The notes beneath the pieces were generated by a model. That model was not told where the DNA came from. It saw nothing but the letters and a program-made list of their open reading frames with translations, and did not search any database. A stretch of DNA of 64,000 nucleotides. Origin: VRUE01 sp963796705. Its GTDB lineage: Bacteria; Actinomycetota; Thermoleophilia; Solirubrobacterales; 70-9. The first letter of the stretch is position 1. Every line of letters begins with the position of its first letter. The position numbers were made by a program, and so were the translations under genes. The stretch covers positions 558,001 through 622,000 of the forward strand of contig CAWCMK010000004.1 in NCBI GenBank assembly GCA_963796705.1. Direction: 5' to 3'. Shown here piece by piece: positions 40,280 to 48,072 of the stretch.

Positions 40280-42256
40280 ATGCTGCTGGGCGTGGACGTG
40301 GGTGGGACCTTCACCGATGCGGTACTCATCGACGGCGACCGGATTCACGCCGCCAAGACGCCGACGACGAGCGCCGACCAATCGGAGGGCGTGATCGCGT
40401 CAATCGAAGCGGTACTCGCCGCGGCGAACCGAGCCCCGGCCGACGTGGAGCTGTTCGCCCACGGGATGACGGTCGGCACCAACGCCCTGCTTGAGGAACG
40501 CGGCGCCCGCACGGCGCTGGTCACGACGCGCGGCTTCGGCGACTTGCTCGAGATCGGGCGCCAGAACCGCCCCGAGCTCTACCGTCTATGTGCGCCGAAG
40601 CCCAGGCCACTGGTTGATCCGGAGCTGCGCTTCGAGGTCGCCGAGCGGATTGGGCCCCAGGGCGTCCTGGAGCCGCTGGGAGAGCATGAGCCCGGCCGGC
40701 TCGCCGAGACGCTCCGCGCTGCCGGCGCCGAGTCGGTCGCCGTCTGCCTGCTCTTCTCCTATCTCGACGCGGCTCACGAGAAACGCCTCACTGAAGAGTT
40801 GCGCCGTGAGCTGCCCGGTGTCCACGTCTCGGCCTCGCATGAGGTCCTCCCCCGCTTCCGCGAGTACGAGCGCTGCTCGACCACCGTGATCGACGCCTAC
40901 CTCTCGCCGCTGCTCGGTCGCTACCTGCGTCGCCTGGGCGTGGCGTCCGTCGAGATAGGGCTGCCGAGCCCGCTGGTGATGCAATCCTCCGGAGGGGTCA
41001 CCCCGGCCCAGGAGGCCGCCCGGGCGGGCGCCTGGAGCGTCCTCTCTGGCCCGGCCGGCGGAGCGGTCGGCGCCAGCTTGCTGGCCCGTGTCTCGGGTGA
41101 GGGGAACGCGATCGGGCTCGACATGGGAGGCACCTCCTGCGACGTCTGTGTTGTTCAGGACGGCGAGGTGCAGCGCACCGGCGCACGCGAGATTGGCGGA
41201 CGCCCAATCCAGCTGCCGATGGTCGACGTCCACACGGTCGGTGCCGGCGGCGGATCGATTGCCTGGCGCGATCGGGGCGGCGCCCTGCAGGTCGGACCGC
41301 GCTCCGCGGGGGCCGAGCCCGGCCCGGCGTGTTACGCGAGGGGCGGAACGGAGCCGACGGTCACCGACGCCAACCTGGTGCTGGGCACCCTCGGCCACGA
41401 CTCGAGATTGGCCGGTGGGGTCGAGCTTGATGTTGACGCCGCCGAGAGGGCGGTCACCATCCTGGCCCGGGAACTCGGGCTCGATGAGCTGCGGACCGCC
41501 GAGGGCATCATCAGGGTCGCCAACCAACAGATGGTGCGTGCGCTGCGAGTCGTGACCGTCGAGCGGGGTCTCGATCCGCGCGGGTTCGCCCTGCTGCCGT
41601 TCGGCGGTGCAGGGCCGATGCACGCAGCCGCGATTGCCTCCGAGCTCAGCATCGCGCGGCTGCTGTGCCCCCGCGCCGGCGGCGTCCTCTCGGCGCTCGG
41701 TCTGTGTGCTTCGGATCGGCGCCGGGACACCGTCCGCACGGTGATGCTCGAAGGCGGTGATCTCAACCCGATGCGGCTTTCTGCCGAGGTGCAGGAGCTG
41801 ATCGAGGTGGCCGGGGCGCCCCCGGGGGCGAGGGCCGAGGTCGTCTATGAGATGCGCTACGCGGGACAGGCCTTCGAGCTCTCTGTGCCGGGCCCGCCGG
41901 CCCCCGACCCGCTGGAGTTGATCGAGCGCTTCGAGCGAGCCCACGAGCAGCGCTACGGGCACACCGACCCCCAAGCAGAGGTCGTCCTGGTGGACATCCG
42001 CCTGGCGATGGTTTCCCCCGGCCCGCGGCTGCGACCGCAGGCGCCGAACACACCGATCCAGAGCTCCTCGCGCCGCGTCTACTTCGATCGCGAATGGGTC
42101 GAGACCGCGATTGTTCGGGGCGTGCCGCCGAGCGGCATGGAGGTGGTGGGACCGCTGATCTTCGAGTTCCCGGAGGCGACCTTCGTCGTCCCTCCCGGCT
42201 GGTCGGCGCGCGTCGAGGAGGCCGGGACCGTGGTCGCCGAGGGGGGACCGCGCTGA
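40280..42256 (+). CDS. hyuA: Hydantoinase/oxoprolinase subunit A (HyuA-like)
   Basis: A 658-residue ATP-dependent hydrolase subunit of the hydantoinase/5-oxoprolinase family. N-terminal LLGVDVGGTFTDAVLIDGDR, the second phosphate loop GLDMGGTSCDVCVVQDGEV, and HTVGAGGGSIAWRDRGGALQ with GPRSAGAEPGPACYARGGTE are all intact. With HyuB it opens a cyclic amide or lactam (N-methylhydantoin, 5-oxoproline) or carboxylates a related substrate such as acetone or acetophenone; the substrate is not readable. ATG 40280 starts 23 bases after nadB. Confidence 0.93.
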   Translation: MLLGVDVGGTFTDAVLIDGDRIHAAKTPTTSADQSEGVIASIEAVLAAANRAPADVELFAHGMTVGTNALLEERGARTALVTTRGFGDLLEIGRQNRPELYRLCAPKPRPLVDPELRFEVAERIGPQGVLEPLGEHEPGRLAETLRAAGAESVAVCLLFSYLDAAHEKRLTEELRRELPGVHVSASHEVLPRFREYERCSTTVIDAYLSPLLGRYLRRLGVASVEIGLPSPLVMQSSGGVTPAQEAARAGAWSVLSGPAGGAVGASLLARVSGEGNAIGLDMGGTSCDVCVVQDGEVQRTGAREIGGRPIQLPMVDVHTVGAGGGSIAWRDRGGALQVGPRSAGAEPGPACYARGGTEPTVTDANLVLGTLGHDSRLAGGVELDVDAAERAVTILARELGLDELRTAEGIIRVANQQMVRALRVVTVERGLDPRGFALLPFGGAGPMHAAAIASELSIARLLCPRAGGVLSALGLCASDRRRDTVRTVMLEGGDLNPMRLSAEVQELIEVAGAPPGARAEVVYEMRYAGQAFELSVPGPPAPDPLELIERFERAHEQRYGHTDPQAEVVLVDIRLAMVSPGPRLRPQAPNTPIQSSSRRVYFDREWVETAIVRGVPPSGMEVVGPLIFEFPEATFVVPPGWSARVEEAGTVVAEGGPR

Positions 42257-43764
42257 GCACCGTCGATCCGGTCACCCTGCAGGTCCTCGCGGGCGGCCTG
42301 CGCGCCGCCTGCGAGGAGATGGGCGTCGTCCTGATCCGCTCCGCGTATTCGGCGAACATAAAGGAGCGCCGCGACTGCTCGACGGCGCTGTTCGACGCCG
42401 CCGGCGAGCTCGTCATGCAGGCAGAGCACATTCCGGTCCATCTCGGCTCGATGCCCGACGCGGTGGCCGCGGTTCTCGAGATGAAACAGCGCCCCGGCCG
42501 TTGCTGGATCCTCAACGACCCCTTCCGCGGCGGCACTCACCTTCCCGACATCACCCTGATCGAGCCCGCATTTGTCGAGGGCTCACTGATCGGCTTCGCC
42601 GCCTGTCGCGCCCATCACGCCGATGTCGGCGGCCCGACCCCGGGCAGCATGCCCGCCCGCTCGCGAACCCTCCACGAGGAGGGGCTCGTGATCCCGCCGA
42701 CGATCGCCGATCCCGAGACCCTGAATGAGCTCGTCGCCCAGATGCGCTACCCACGGCAACGGCTCGCAGACCTACGCGCCCAGCTCGCCGCAAACCGGCT
42801 CGGAGTCCTGCGCCTGGCAGAGCTGAGCGAGCGCCACGGGCTCGAGCTGCTGAGGGCGGCGATGGCGGAGATCCTCGATTACGCCGAGCGGCGCACCCGA
42901 GTCGCCCTGGCGGAGTTGCCCGATGGCTCCTACAGCGCCGAGGACGTGCTGGAGGACGACGGCGAGGGACAGCCGCGCGACGTGCTGATCAGAGTCGAGG
43001 CGAGAATCGAGGGGGAGCGCCTGTTCCTCGATTTCGCCGGCAGCGCTGAGCAGCTCGAGGGAAATCTGAACTGCCCGCTGTCGGTCACCAAGGCCGGTGC
43101 GTTCTTCGCCGTGCGGGCCCTGACCGACCCCGACGCGCCTCCCTGCTCGGGCGCCTTCAGGCCGATCGAGGTGTCCGCACCGGAGGGCTGCCTCCTCAAC
43201 GCCCGTCCCCCTGCGGCAGTGGTGGCCGGCAACACCGAGACCTCAAGCCGCGTCGCCGACGTCGTGATCGCGGCCCTGGCAGGGGCCCTGCCGGGGGCTC
43301 TGGCCCAGGGTCAGGGGACGATGAACAACTTGACCCTGGCGGGCGAGGGGTTCACCTACTACGAGACGATCGGCGGCGGCCAGGGCGCCTGCCCAAAAGC
43401 CGACGGCCCGAGCGCAATCCATGTGGCGATGTCAAACACGCTCAACACCCCGATCGAGGCGCTCGAGAGCGAATATCCGCTGCGGATCCGCGAGCTCTCG
43501 CTGCGCCGCGGCAGCGGCGGGGTCGGATCCCTGCGGGGCGGCGAGGGGATCGTGCGCGAGGTCGAAGCCCTGGCGCCGATGCATTTCAGTCTGATCGGGG
43601 AGCGCCGCAGACACCCGCCGCGGGGCCGGGACGGGGGCGCAGATGGCGCCATCGGTCGAAATCTGCTGAACGGGTCGCCGCTTGCCGGCAAGGCTGAGGG
43701 TGATATGCGTCACGGAGACGTGCTCCGGATCGAGACCCCAGGCGGCGGCGCGATCGGCGGCTGA
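42253..43764 (+). CDS. hyuB: Hydantoinase/oxoprolinase subunit B (HyuB-like), apparent CTG start
   Basis: A 503-residue partner of HyuA. It begins STVDPVTLQVLAGGLRAACE and contains CWILNDPFRGGTHLPDITLI, CRAHHADVGGPTPGSMPA, VVAGNTETSSRVADVVIAAL and RRGSGGVGSLRGGEGIVREV, the usual metal-binding and core motifs. The family N-terminus begins at CTG 42253, which overlaps the hyuA stop as CTGA. The only upstream standard start in frame (42094) would add 53 residues of Arg/Gly-rich sequence fully overlapping hyuA, so I take CTG as the start. Confidence 0.9.
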   Translation: MSTVDPVTLQVLAGGLRAACEEMGVVLIRSAYSANIKERRDCSTALFDAAGELVMQAEHIPVHLGSMPDAVAAVLEMKQRPGRCWILNDPFRGGTHLPDITLIEPAFVEGSLIGFAACRAHHADVGGPTPGSMPARSRTLHEEGLVIPPTIADPETLNELVAQMRYPRQRLADLRAQLAANRLGVLRLAELSERHGLELLRAAMAEILDYAERRTRVALAELPDGSYSAEDVLEDDGEGQPRDVLIRVEARIEGERLFLDFAGSAEQLEGNLNCPLSVTKAGAFFAVRALTDPDAPPCSGAFRPIEVSAPEGCLLNARPPAAVVAGNTETSSRVADVVIAALAGALPGALAQGQGTMNNLTLAGEGFTYYETIGGGQGACPKADGPSAIHVAMSNTLNTPIEALESEYPLRIRELSLRRGSGGVGSLRGGEGIVREVEALAPMHFSLIGERRRHPPRGRDGGADGAIGRNLLNGSPLAGKAEGDMRHGDVLRIETPGGGAIGG

Positions 43765-43783
43765 TCCTTAAGAGAGAGTTTAT

Positions 43784-43812
43784 TTGGCTATTTGGACTAC
43801 CTCGTCTAGAAT
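43784..43812 (+). promoter_or_regulatory. Candidate sigma-70-type promoter for the DUF1802 gene
   Basis: TTGGCT at 43784-43789 and TAGAAT at 43807-43812 are spaced by 17 bases, in a locally AT-rich stretch of an otherwise GC-rich region. It is placed 92 bases before ATG 43905. Boxes match four of six and five of six consensus positions. Confidence 0.5.
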
Positions 43813-43844
43813 CGCGCTTCGGGCGGGGCTTTCACCTCGCCTGT

Positions 43845-43863
43845 AAGGCTGAGGCTCCGCCTT
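43845..43863 (+). promoter_or_regulatory. Small hairpin in the leader of the DUF1802 gene
   Basis: AAGGC (43845-43849) and GCCTT (43859-43863) can pair around a nine-base loop, within the presumed 5' leader. No ligand-binding consensus recognised; may affect mRNA stability or translation. Confidence 0.3.
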
Positions 43864-43904
43864 CCAGTCGCTTCAGACTCAAGAACCTTTCAACGGGTAG
43901 CTAA

Positions 43905-44537
43905 ATGCCGATCGCTTTCAAGGAATGGGCCGTAACGGTGCGGGCGCTCGCCGAGGGCGAGCAGCTGCTGACCCTGCGCAAGGGCGGAATCCGCGAGGAC
44001 AACAAGCACTTTGAGGTCGAGCATGAGCGCTTCTTCCTCTATCCGACGTTCGACCACCAGCAGAACAACCTCGTGCGCGAGTCGCACCATCCCGAGCTGC
44101 GCCGAGCGCTCGAGGAGGGTGTCTGGCCCGACGAGGAGCCGCCGCCACGAGCGCTGATCCAAGACGGTGGCATTCCCCAGCCCGACCGTGTGCGCCTGCG
44201 GGCTTGGGCGGAAGTCACCGACCACATCACCGTCAACGACCCGCGCGTTGTCGATGGCCTATCGCCCTTCTACATCTGGACTCCCGACTACGCCGAGAAG
44301 CGCCTGAACTGGAAGCGACGTCACCCGCTCCACATCCTGCTGCTTCGGGTCCACCGGATTCCCCGTCCGGTAACGGTCAAGGTCCGTGACGAGTACCACG
44401 GATGCCGCTCCTGGGTCGAGATCGACCGCGAGCTGCCCTTCGAGGGGACTCCGGTGATGGCCGATGAGGAGTTCGACCGCGCCCGCGCTGAGATCCGTGA
44501 GGTCTGCGCCCCGGCGCAGGAGCCGGCGCTCGTTTAG
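43905..44537 (+). CDS. DUF1802 family protein
   Basis: A 210-residue soluble protein that matches DUF1802: it opens IAFKEWAVTVRALAEGEQLL, continues LRKGGIREDNKHFEVEHERF and FLYPTFDHQQNNLV, and has WAEVTDHITVNDPRVVDGL and SPFYIWTPDYAEKRLNWK in the second half. The family is widespread and of unknown function; some members sit near DNA-processing genes. The gene stands alone with its own promoter candidate and leader hairpin (see 43784-43863). Full family length. Confidence 0.88.
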   Translation: MPIAFKEWAVTVRALAEGEQLLTLRKGGIREDNKHFEVEHERFFLYPTFDHQQNNLVRESHHPELRRALEEGVWPDEEPPPRALIQDGGIPQPDRVRLRAWAEVTDHITVNDPRVVDGLSPFYIWTPDYAEKRLNWKRRHPLHILLLRVHRIPRPVTVKVRDEYHGCRSWVEIDRELPFEGTPVMADEEFDRARAEIREVCAPAQEPALV

Positions 44538-44578
44538 AGCCTCAGCTGGGCTTAGAAGCAGCCCAGTAGTCTCGCTCC

Positions 44579-45331
44579 ATGCCGTGGGTCGAGACGCAAT
44601 CGCTCAGCTTCACCGCCCGCCACGACAGCGGCGACGCCTCCTTCGCCGAGCGCACCCTGGACCGCATGGAGGTCCTGCGGCTGCGCCTCGAGGAGCGCTT
44701 TCGGGAGGTCCCCGGCGAGGTCACGGTCGTCATTCACACCAACCCGGCGCTGCTTGCGATGGCGCATCCGTTCCTGCCCGCGGCGCGGTGGTCCGCCGCC
44801 CCGGCCGGTCGTCGCTATCTGGCCGGATGGGCGATGGCCACCGAGCTGCACGTGCTGAACGATCCGCACAACGAGCGCCGGGCCGCCGGCGAGGACTCAC
44901 GTGAGGCGCTGCGCGGTACCGCCGAGCGCCTCTACGCGCAGCTTGTCCTCGCCGCCAACAATCGCGACCTGCCGCCCTCCTGGACGCCCCGCCGCTTCGT
45001 CCGCTACCTCGCCTGGGCCTGGCTGGTGGAGGGCGCCGCCCAGTACTTCGCGCGCCAGGTCGGCCTCTACAGAGCGGCTGTGATCCGGCGCCTGCGCGAG
45101 AGTGCCCGCCCGTCCTTCCCGCCCTCGCGACGTGACGCGGTGATCCTCGGCGGAACGGTCTTCGACCTGCTGGAGGCCGAGCGTGGCCCGCAAACCTGTG
45201 AGCATCTGGCGCTGAACCTCCTCCAGGGAGGCGCCCGACCAACCCTCGAGGCGGCCTTCGAAGCCCCGTTCGGCGAAATCGAAAGCGCCTGGCGCGATCA
45301 CCTGCGGGCGATCGCCAAGCCGCCTGGCTAG
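44579..45331 (+). CDS. Peptidase-MA-like protein lacking HExxH
   Basis: A 250-residue soluble protein. The order of its parts resembles gluzincin peptidases of the MA-like type: an N-terminal beta/alpha part ending EVTVVIHTNPALLAM, a helix where HExxH should lie (LRGTAERLYAQLVLAANN), and the downstream YLAWAWLVEGAAQYFARQVG helix, which matches the Trp-Leu-x-Glu-Gly-x-Ala helix carrying the third zinc ligand Glu. The His-Glu-x-x-His itself is absent, so it is probably not an active zinc protease. Its TAG stop shares a CTAG with the convergent DUF2007 gene. Confidence 0.7.
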   Translation: MPWVETQSLSFTARHDSGDASFAERTLDRMEVLRLRLEERFREVPGEVTVVIHTNPALLAMAHPFLPAARWSAAPAGRRYLAGWAMATELHVLNDPHNERRAAGEDSREALRGTAERLYAQLVLAANNRDLPPSWTPRRFVRYLAWAWLVEGAAQYFARQVGLYRAAVIRRLRESARPSFPPSRRDAVILGGTVFDLLEAERGPQTCEHLALNLLQGGARPTLEAAFEAPFGEIESAWRDHLRAIAKPPG

Positions 45332-45666
45332 CCGGTGGCGGACCCCTCGGCTCCCGGGGTCCCCTCGAGCACTTCCCTCGCCTGCGCGGCGACCGATTCA
45401 GCGACGAATACCTGTCGGGGACCGACCGCCAGGAACTCGGGTACGTCGAAACCCGGCCCCCGCTTGAGGAGGCTCGGGATGCCGTGCTCAGAGAGCAGTC
45501 CCTGGATCATCTCGGCCTCCATCTGACTGCGTGCGAAGGCGACTTTGACGAGCCGACCGCCGCCCCCACCGCCACCGCCGCCGCCCTCGTCGTGCGCGGG
45601 TCCGCCACCTTCGCCGCCATGGGCGAGGGATTCACGTGGCTTACTGGGTGACTTCGATCTCGGCAT
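45328..45666 (-). CDS. DUF2007-type putative signal-transducing protein
   Basis: A 112-residue protein. Residues about 38-105 form a DUF2007 domain (LVKVAFARSQMEAEMIQGLL, SEHGIPSLLKRG and RQVFVAESVAAQAREVLEG), a small ferredoxin-like fold thought to bind a ligand or partner. The N-terminal part is Ser/Pro/His-rich and carries an uninterrupted run of ten glycines. The start at 45666 overlaps the end of the JAMM gene by 26 bases, making it third in cysM-mec-DUF2007. No clear biochemical role. Confidence 0.75.
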   Translation of the reverse strand: MPRSKSPSKPRESLAHGGEGGGPAHDEGGGGGGGGGGRLVKVAFARSQMEAEMIQGLLSEHGIPSLLKRGPGFDVPEFLAVGPRQVFVAESVAAQAREVLEGTPGAEGSATG

Positions 45667-46042
45667 CGGCGATCTTCAGGTCCCTGAGAAGGTACCCCTT
45701 CACGATCGGGGCCTCGGAATCCTCGAGCGAGACGATGACATAGACCTGCTCGGGCCAGGCGACCGCTTGGTTGACGTCGGTCTGGGAGGGGTAGGCCGCG
45801 CTCTTGGTGTGCGAGTGGTAGATCCCCAGCAGCTCGTGGCCCTCATCCTCGATCGCCTTGTAGGCCTCATACTGCCCCTTGGGGTCCATCTCATAGCGCA
45901 GCGGGCTGGCCGCCGCGTTTTTCACCCGAATCACCTCGGTCGCTTCGCCATCGAGCCCGCCGACCAGGCCACAGCACTCGTTTGGCAGGTCCTCGCGGGC
46001 GTGGGCGACCATCTCGTCGATCAGGCCCTGGGAGATTCGCAT
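45641..46042 (-). CDS. mec: JAMM/MPN+ metalloprotease, Mec-like (CysO-cysteine peptidase)
   Basis: A 133-residue zinc protease of the Mov34/MPN family. The JAMM site is complete: Glu22 in LPNECCGLVGG and His76, His78, Ser86 and Asp89 in HSHTKSAAYPSQTD. In Mycobacterium tuberculosis the homologous Mec frees cysteine from the CysO-cysteine adduct. The gene directly follows cysM, and a CysO-type protein is encoded at 49625-49900, so the same role is likely here. I prefer ATG 46042; a GTG at 46063 would overlap the cysM stop by seven bases. Confidence 0.92.
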   Translation of the reverse strand: MRISQGLIDEMVAHAREDLPNECCGLVGGLDGEATEVIRVKNAAASPLRYEMDPKGQYEAYKAIEDEGHELLGIYHSHTKSAAYPSQTDVNQAVAWPEQVYVIVSLEDSEAPIVKGYLLRDLKIADAEIEVTQ

Positions 46043-46056
46043 CGCGACGCCGGCAA

Positions 46057-47022
46057 CTACCACCAGACCGTGGAGTCGAGGTTCTCGATTTCCTCGATCG
46101 GCTTGGTGTAGACGCCGGAGGAGAGATACTTCCAGCCGTCGTCGGGAATTAGGAAGACGACGTTGCCGCCGTCCAGCTCCGCGGCGATGCGGACCGCGAT
46201 CGCCGCGATCGCCCCCGCGGAGACGCCCGCGAAGACCCCCTCCTCCTCAAGCAGCCGCTTGGTCCAAACGATCGCATCCCGATTGGAGACCATGATCTTG
46301 CGGTCAAGGAGCGAGAGGTCGATGATCGGCGGAATGAAGCCATCGTCGAGTGAGCGCAGGCCATGCACCAGCTCGCCCTGCATCGGCTCCGCCGCCACGA
46401 TCAGGGTCTCGGGATCGGCCTCCTTGAGACGACGGCCGTTGCCCATCAGGGTACCGCCCGTACCGAGGCCGCCGACGAAGGCGGCAACCGAATCGAGCTC
46501 GTCGAGGATCTCCACCGCGGTGCCGTTGTAGTGAGCCAGCGGATTGGCCTCGTTGCCGTACTGGTAGGGCATGTAATAGCTGGGGTCCTGAGCCATCTCG
46601 AGGGCCAGCTCCACCGCCCCGTTGGAGCCCTTCGCACCCTCGGAGTAGACCAGCTCGGCCCCGTACATGCGCAGCAGCTGGGTGCGCTCCGCGGTGACGT
46701 TGTCGGGCATCACGACCTTCAGCGGATAGCCTTTGCGACGGCAGATCATCGCCAGGGAGATGCCGGTATTGCCCGAGGTCGGCTCCAGCAATGTCTGGCC
46801 GGGTTCGATTGCGCCCTCGGCCTCCGCCGCCTCGATCATCGCCTTGGCGACCCTATCCTTGACCGATCCGGTCGGGTTGCGCCCCTCGAGCTTTGCGTAG
46901 ATCCGGACATCCGGTTTTGGTGAGAGGCGGGGCAGCTCGACGAGCGGCGTGTTGCCGATCGACTCGACGATGTTGCCGAAGCGCCCCCCACAGGGCCGGT
47001 TGAGTAGCTCGTCATAGGCCAT
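46057..47022 (-). CDS. cysM: CysM-type cysteine synthase (O-phosphoserine or O-acetylserine dependent)
   Basis: A 321-residue fold-type II PLP enzyme. The PLP lysine is Lys55 in LEGRNPTGSVKDRVA, the substrate loop is PTSGNTGISLAM and the phosphate loop is GLGTGGTLMGNGRRLKE. Sequence KLEGRNPTGS with Arg is typical of the mycobacterial CysM branch, which uses O-phosphoserine and thiocarboxylated CysO rather than free sulfide. The adjacent mec and distant but coregulated cysO support this. Start ATG 47022 (MAYDELLNRP) lies 11 bases after the conserved promoter-like element at 47033-47050, giving a very short leader. Confidence 0.93.
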   Translation of the reverse strand: MAYDELLNRPCGGRFGNIVESIGNTPLVELPRLSPKPDVRIYAKLEGRNPTGSVKDRVAKAMIEAAEAEGAIEPGQTLLEPTSGNTGISLAMICRRKGYPLKVVMPDNVTAERTQLLRMYGAELVYSEGAKGSNGAVELALEMAQDPSYYMPYQYGNEANPLAHYNGTAVEILDELDSVAAFVGGLGTGGTLMGNGRRLKEADPETLIVAAEPMQGELVHGLRSLDDGFIPPIIDLSLLDRKIMVSNRDAIVWTKRLLEEEGVFAGVSAGAIAAIAVRIAAELDGGNVVFLIPDDGWKYLSSGVYTKPIEEIENLDSTVWW

Positions 47023-47032
47023 GGCGTTCCCG

Positions 47033-47050
47033 TACTTCAAAAAGTATAGC
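47033..47050 (-). promoter_or_regulatory. Shared 18-base promoter/operator element upstream of cysM
   Basis: Plus-strand TACTTCAAAAAGTATAGC, identical to 51119-51136 upstream of moeZ. Read towards cysM it gives TATACT, a good -10 box, followed by TTTTGAAGTA. TACTT and AAGTA form a five-base inverted repeat around CAAA, suggesting a regulator overlaps the -10 region. No good -35 box is seen. Confidence 0.7.
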
Positions 47051-47150
47051 TATGCAGCGGAGCGCCGCTGCGCTTGCGCCCAGCGCCGGCAAACGGGTAT
47101 TTTCGTTCGCACCCGTCCGTCCATCTCCAGCGATCGGAGGCTTGAAACCC

Positions 47151-47975
47151 ATGGGCAGCAAAATGAAGGTAACCGCCCTTCTCCTAGCGCTCGCGGCCTG
47201 CGCGATCGCCGTGTTCGCCGCCGGCTGCGGCAGCAGCAACAGCGGCTCGACCAGCGGCAGTTCCGGCGCCAAGCCGCTAACGGTCGGTTCCGACGTCCCC
47301 TACCCGCCGTTCGAGGAATTCGGCAAGAGCAAAACAGAATTCAAGGGATTTGACGTCGAACTGATGGAAGCGGTTGCCGAACGGATCGGCCGGGAAGCTC
47401 AGTTCCAGGACACCTCTTTCGCCACGATCTTCCGGGATCTTGGACAGGGGAAGTTCGAAGCGGTGGCGTCGGCGACGACGATCACTCCGGAACGCGAGAA
47501 GACGGTCGATTTCACTGATCCTTACTACCTCTCCGAACAGGCGATACTTGTCAAGGAAGGCAGCGAAATCAACTCGGTCGCGAAGCTGAACGGAGCGACG
47601 GTGGCCGTCCAACAAGGCACCACCGGGCAGGAATTCGTCGAAAAGGAAACCGAAGCCGGCGAAGTCCGTCCCTTCCCCGAAGGGCCGGACGCGGTGCAGG
47701 CGGTTCAATCGGGCACCTCCGACGCGGCGGTCATCGACTACCCGGTCGCCCAGGACGCGGTCGAAAAGTCGAGTGGCATCGAAATCTCAACCGCGATCCC
47801 CACCGAAGAAGAGTATGGGTTCGTCGTCGCCCAAGGCAACGAAGAATTACTGAACGAACTGAACAAGGGCCTGATGGAAGTGAAGGAAGACGGCACCTAC
47901 ACGAAGATCTATAAGAAGTGGTTTCACCGCGAACCGCCGAAAGCCATCCTCACGGCAACCCACAAAGCCAGCTGA
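47151..47975 (+). CDS. Polar amino acid ABC transporter, substrate-binding lipoprotein
   Basis: A 274-residue solute-binding protein of the family 3 (His/Gln/cystine) type. The signal peptide ends in a lipobox (VFAAGC), followed by a Ser/Gly linker. The binding domain begins LTVGSDVPYPPFEEF, has FKGFDVELMEAVAERIG, and FEAVASATTITPEREKTVDF with DPYYLSEQAILVK. Start ATG 47151 is preceded by GGAGG ten bases upstream. It heads the SBP-permease-ATPase operon placed between the cysM and moeZ-cysO operons, so the cargo may be cystine or another sulfur amino acid; that is inference from context. Confidence 0.9.
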   Translation: MGSKMKVTALLLALAACAIAVFAAGCGSSNSGSTSGSSGAKPLTVGSDVPYPPFEEFGKSKTEFKGFDVELMEAVAERIGREAQFQDTSFATIFRDLGQGKFEAVASATTITPEREKTVDFTDPYYLSEQAILVKEGSEINSVAKLNGATVAVQQGTTGQEFVEKETEAGEVRPFPEGPDAVQAVQSGTSDAAVIDYPVAQDAVEKSSGIEISTAIPTEEEYGFVVAQGNEELLNELNKGLMEVKEDGTYTKIYKKWFHREPPKAILTATHKAS

Positions 47976-48005
47976 GCAAGAGCAAGGCAAAGCGTGAGCA
48001 TTCGA

Positions 48006-48027
48006 GGGGCGCCGGCGACGGCGCCCC
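48006..48027 (+). terminator. GC-rich hairpin between the SBP and permease genes
   Basis: GGGGCGCC (48006-48013) and GGCGCCCC (48020-48027) form a perfect eight-base stem with a six-base loop, followed by TTCGCTT. It lies 31 bases after the SBP stop and could partly terminate or protect the mRNA, raising binding protein over membrane subunits. Confidence 0.6.
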
Positions 48028-48072
48028 TTCGCTTCAGGTGAAGCCGCACGGCTAAGACGCATAGGGGCAGCG

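Noticed and set aside
40586..41974. 462-codon minus-strand frame inside hyuA
   Set aside because: Antisense to HyuA with all its motifs intact.
42094..42252. Upstream start for hyuB
   Set aside because: Adds 53 Arg/Gly-rich residues overlapping hyuA entirely; the family N-terminus begins at 42253.
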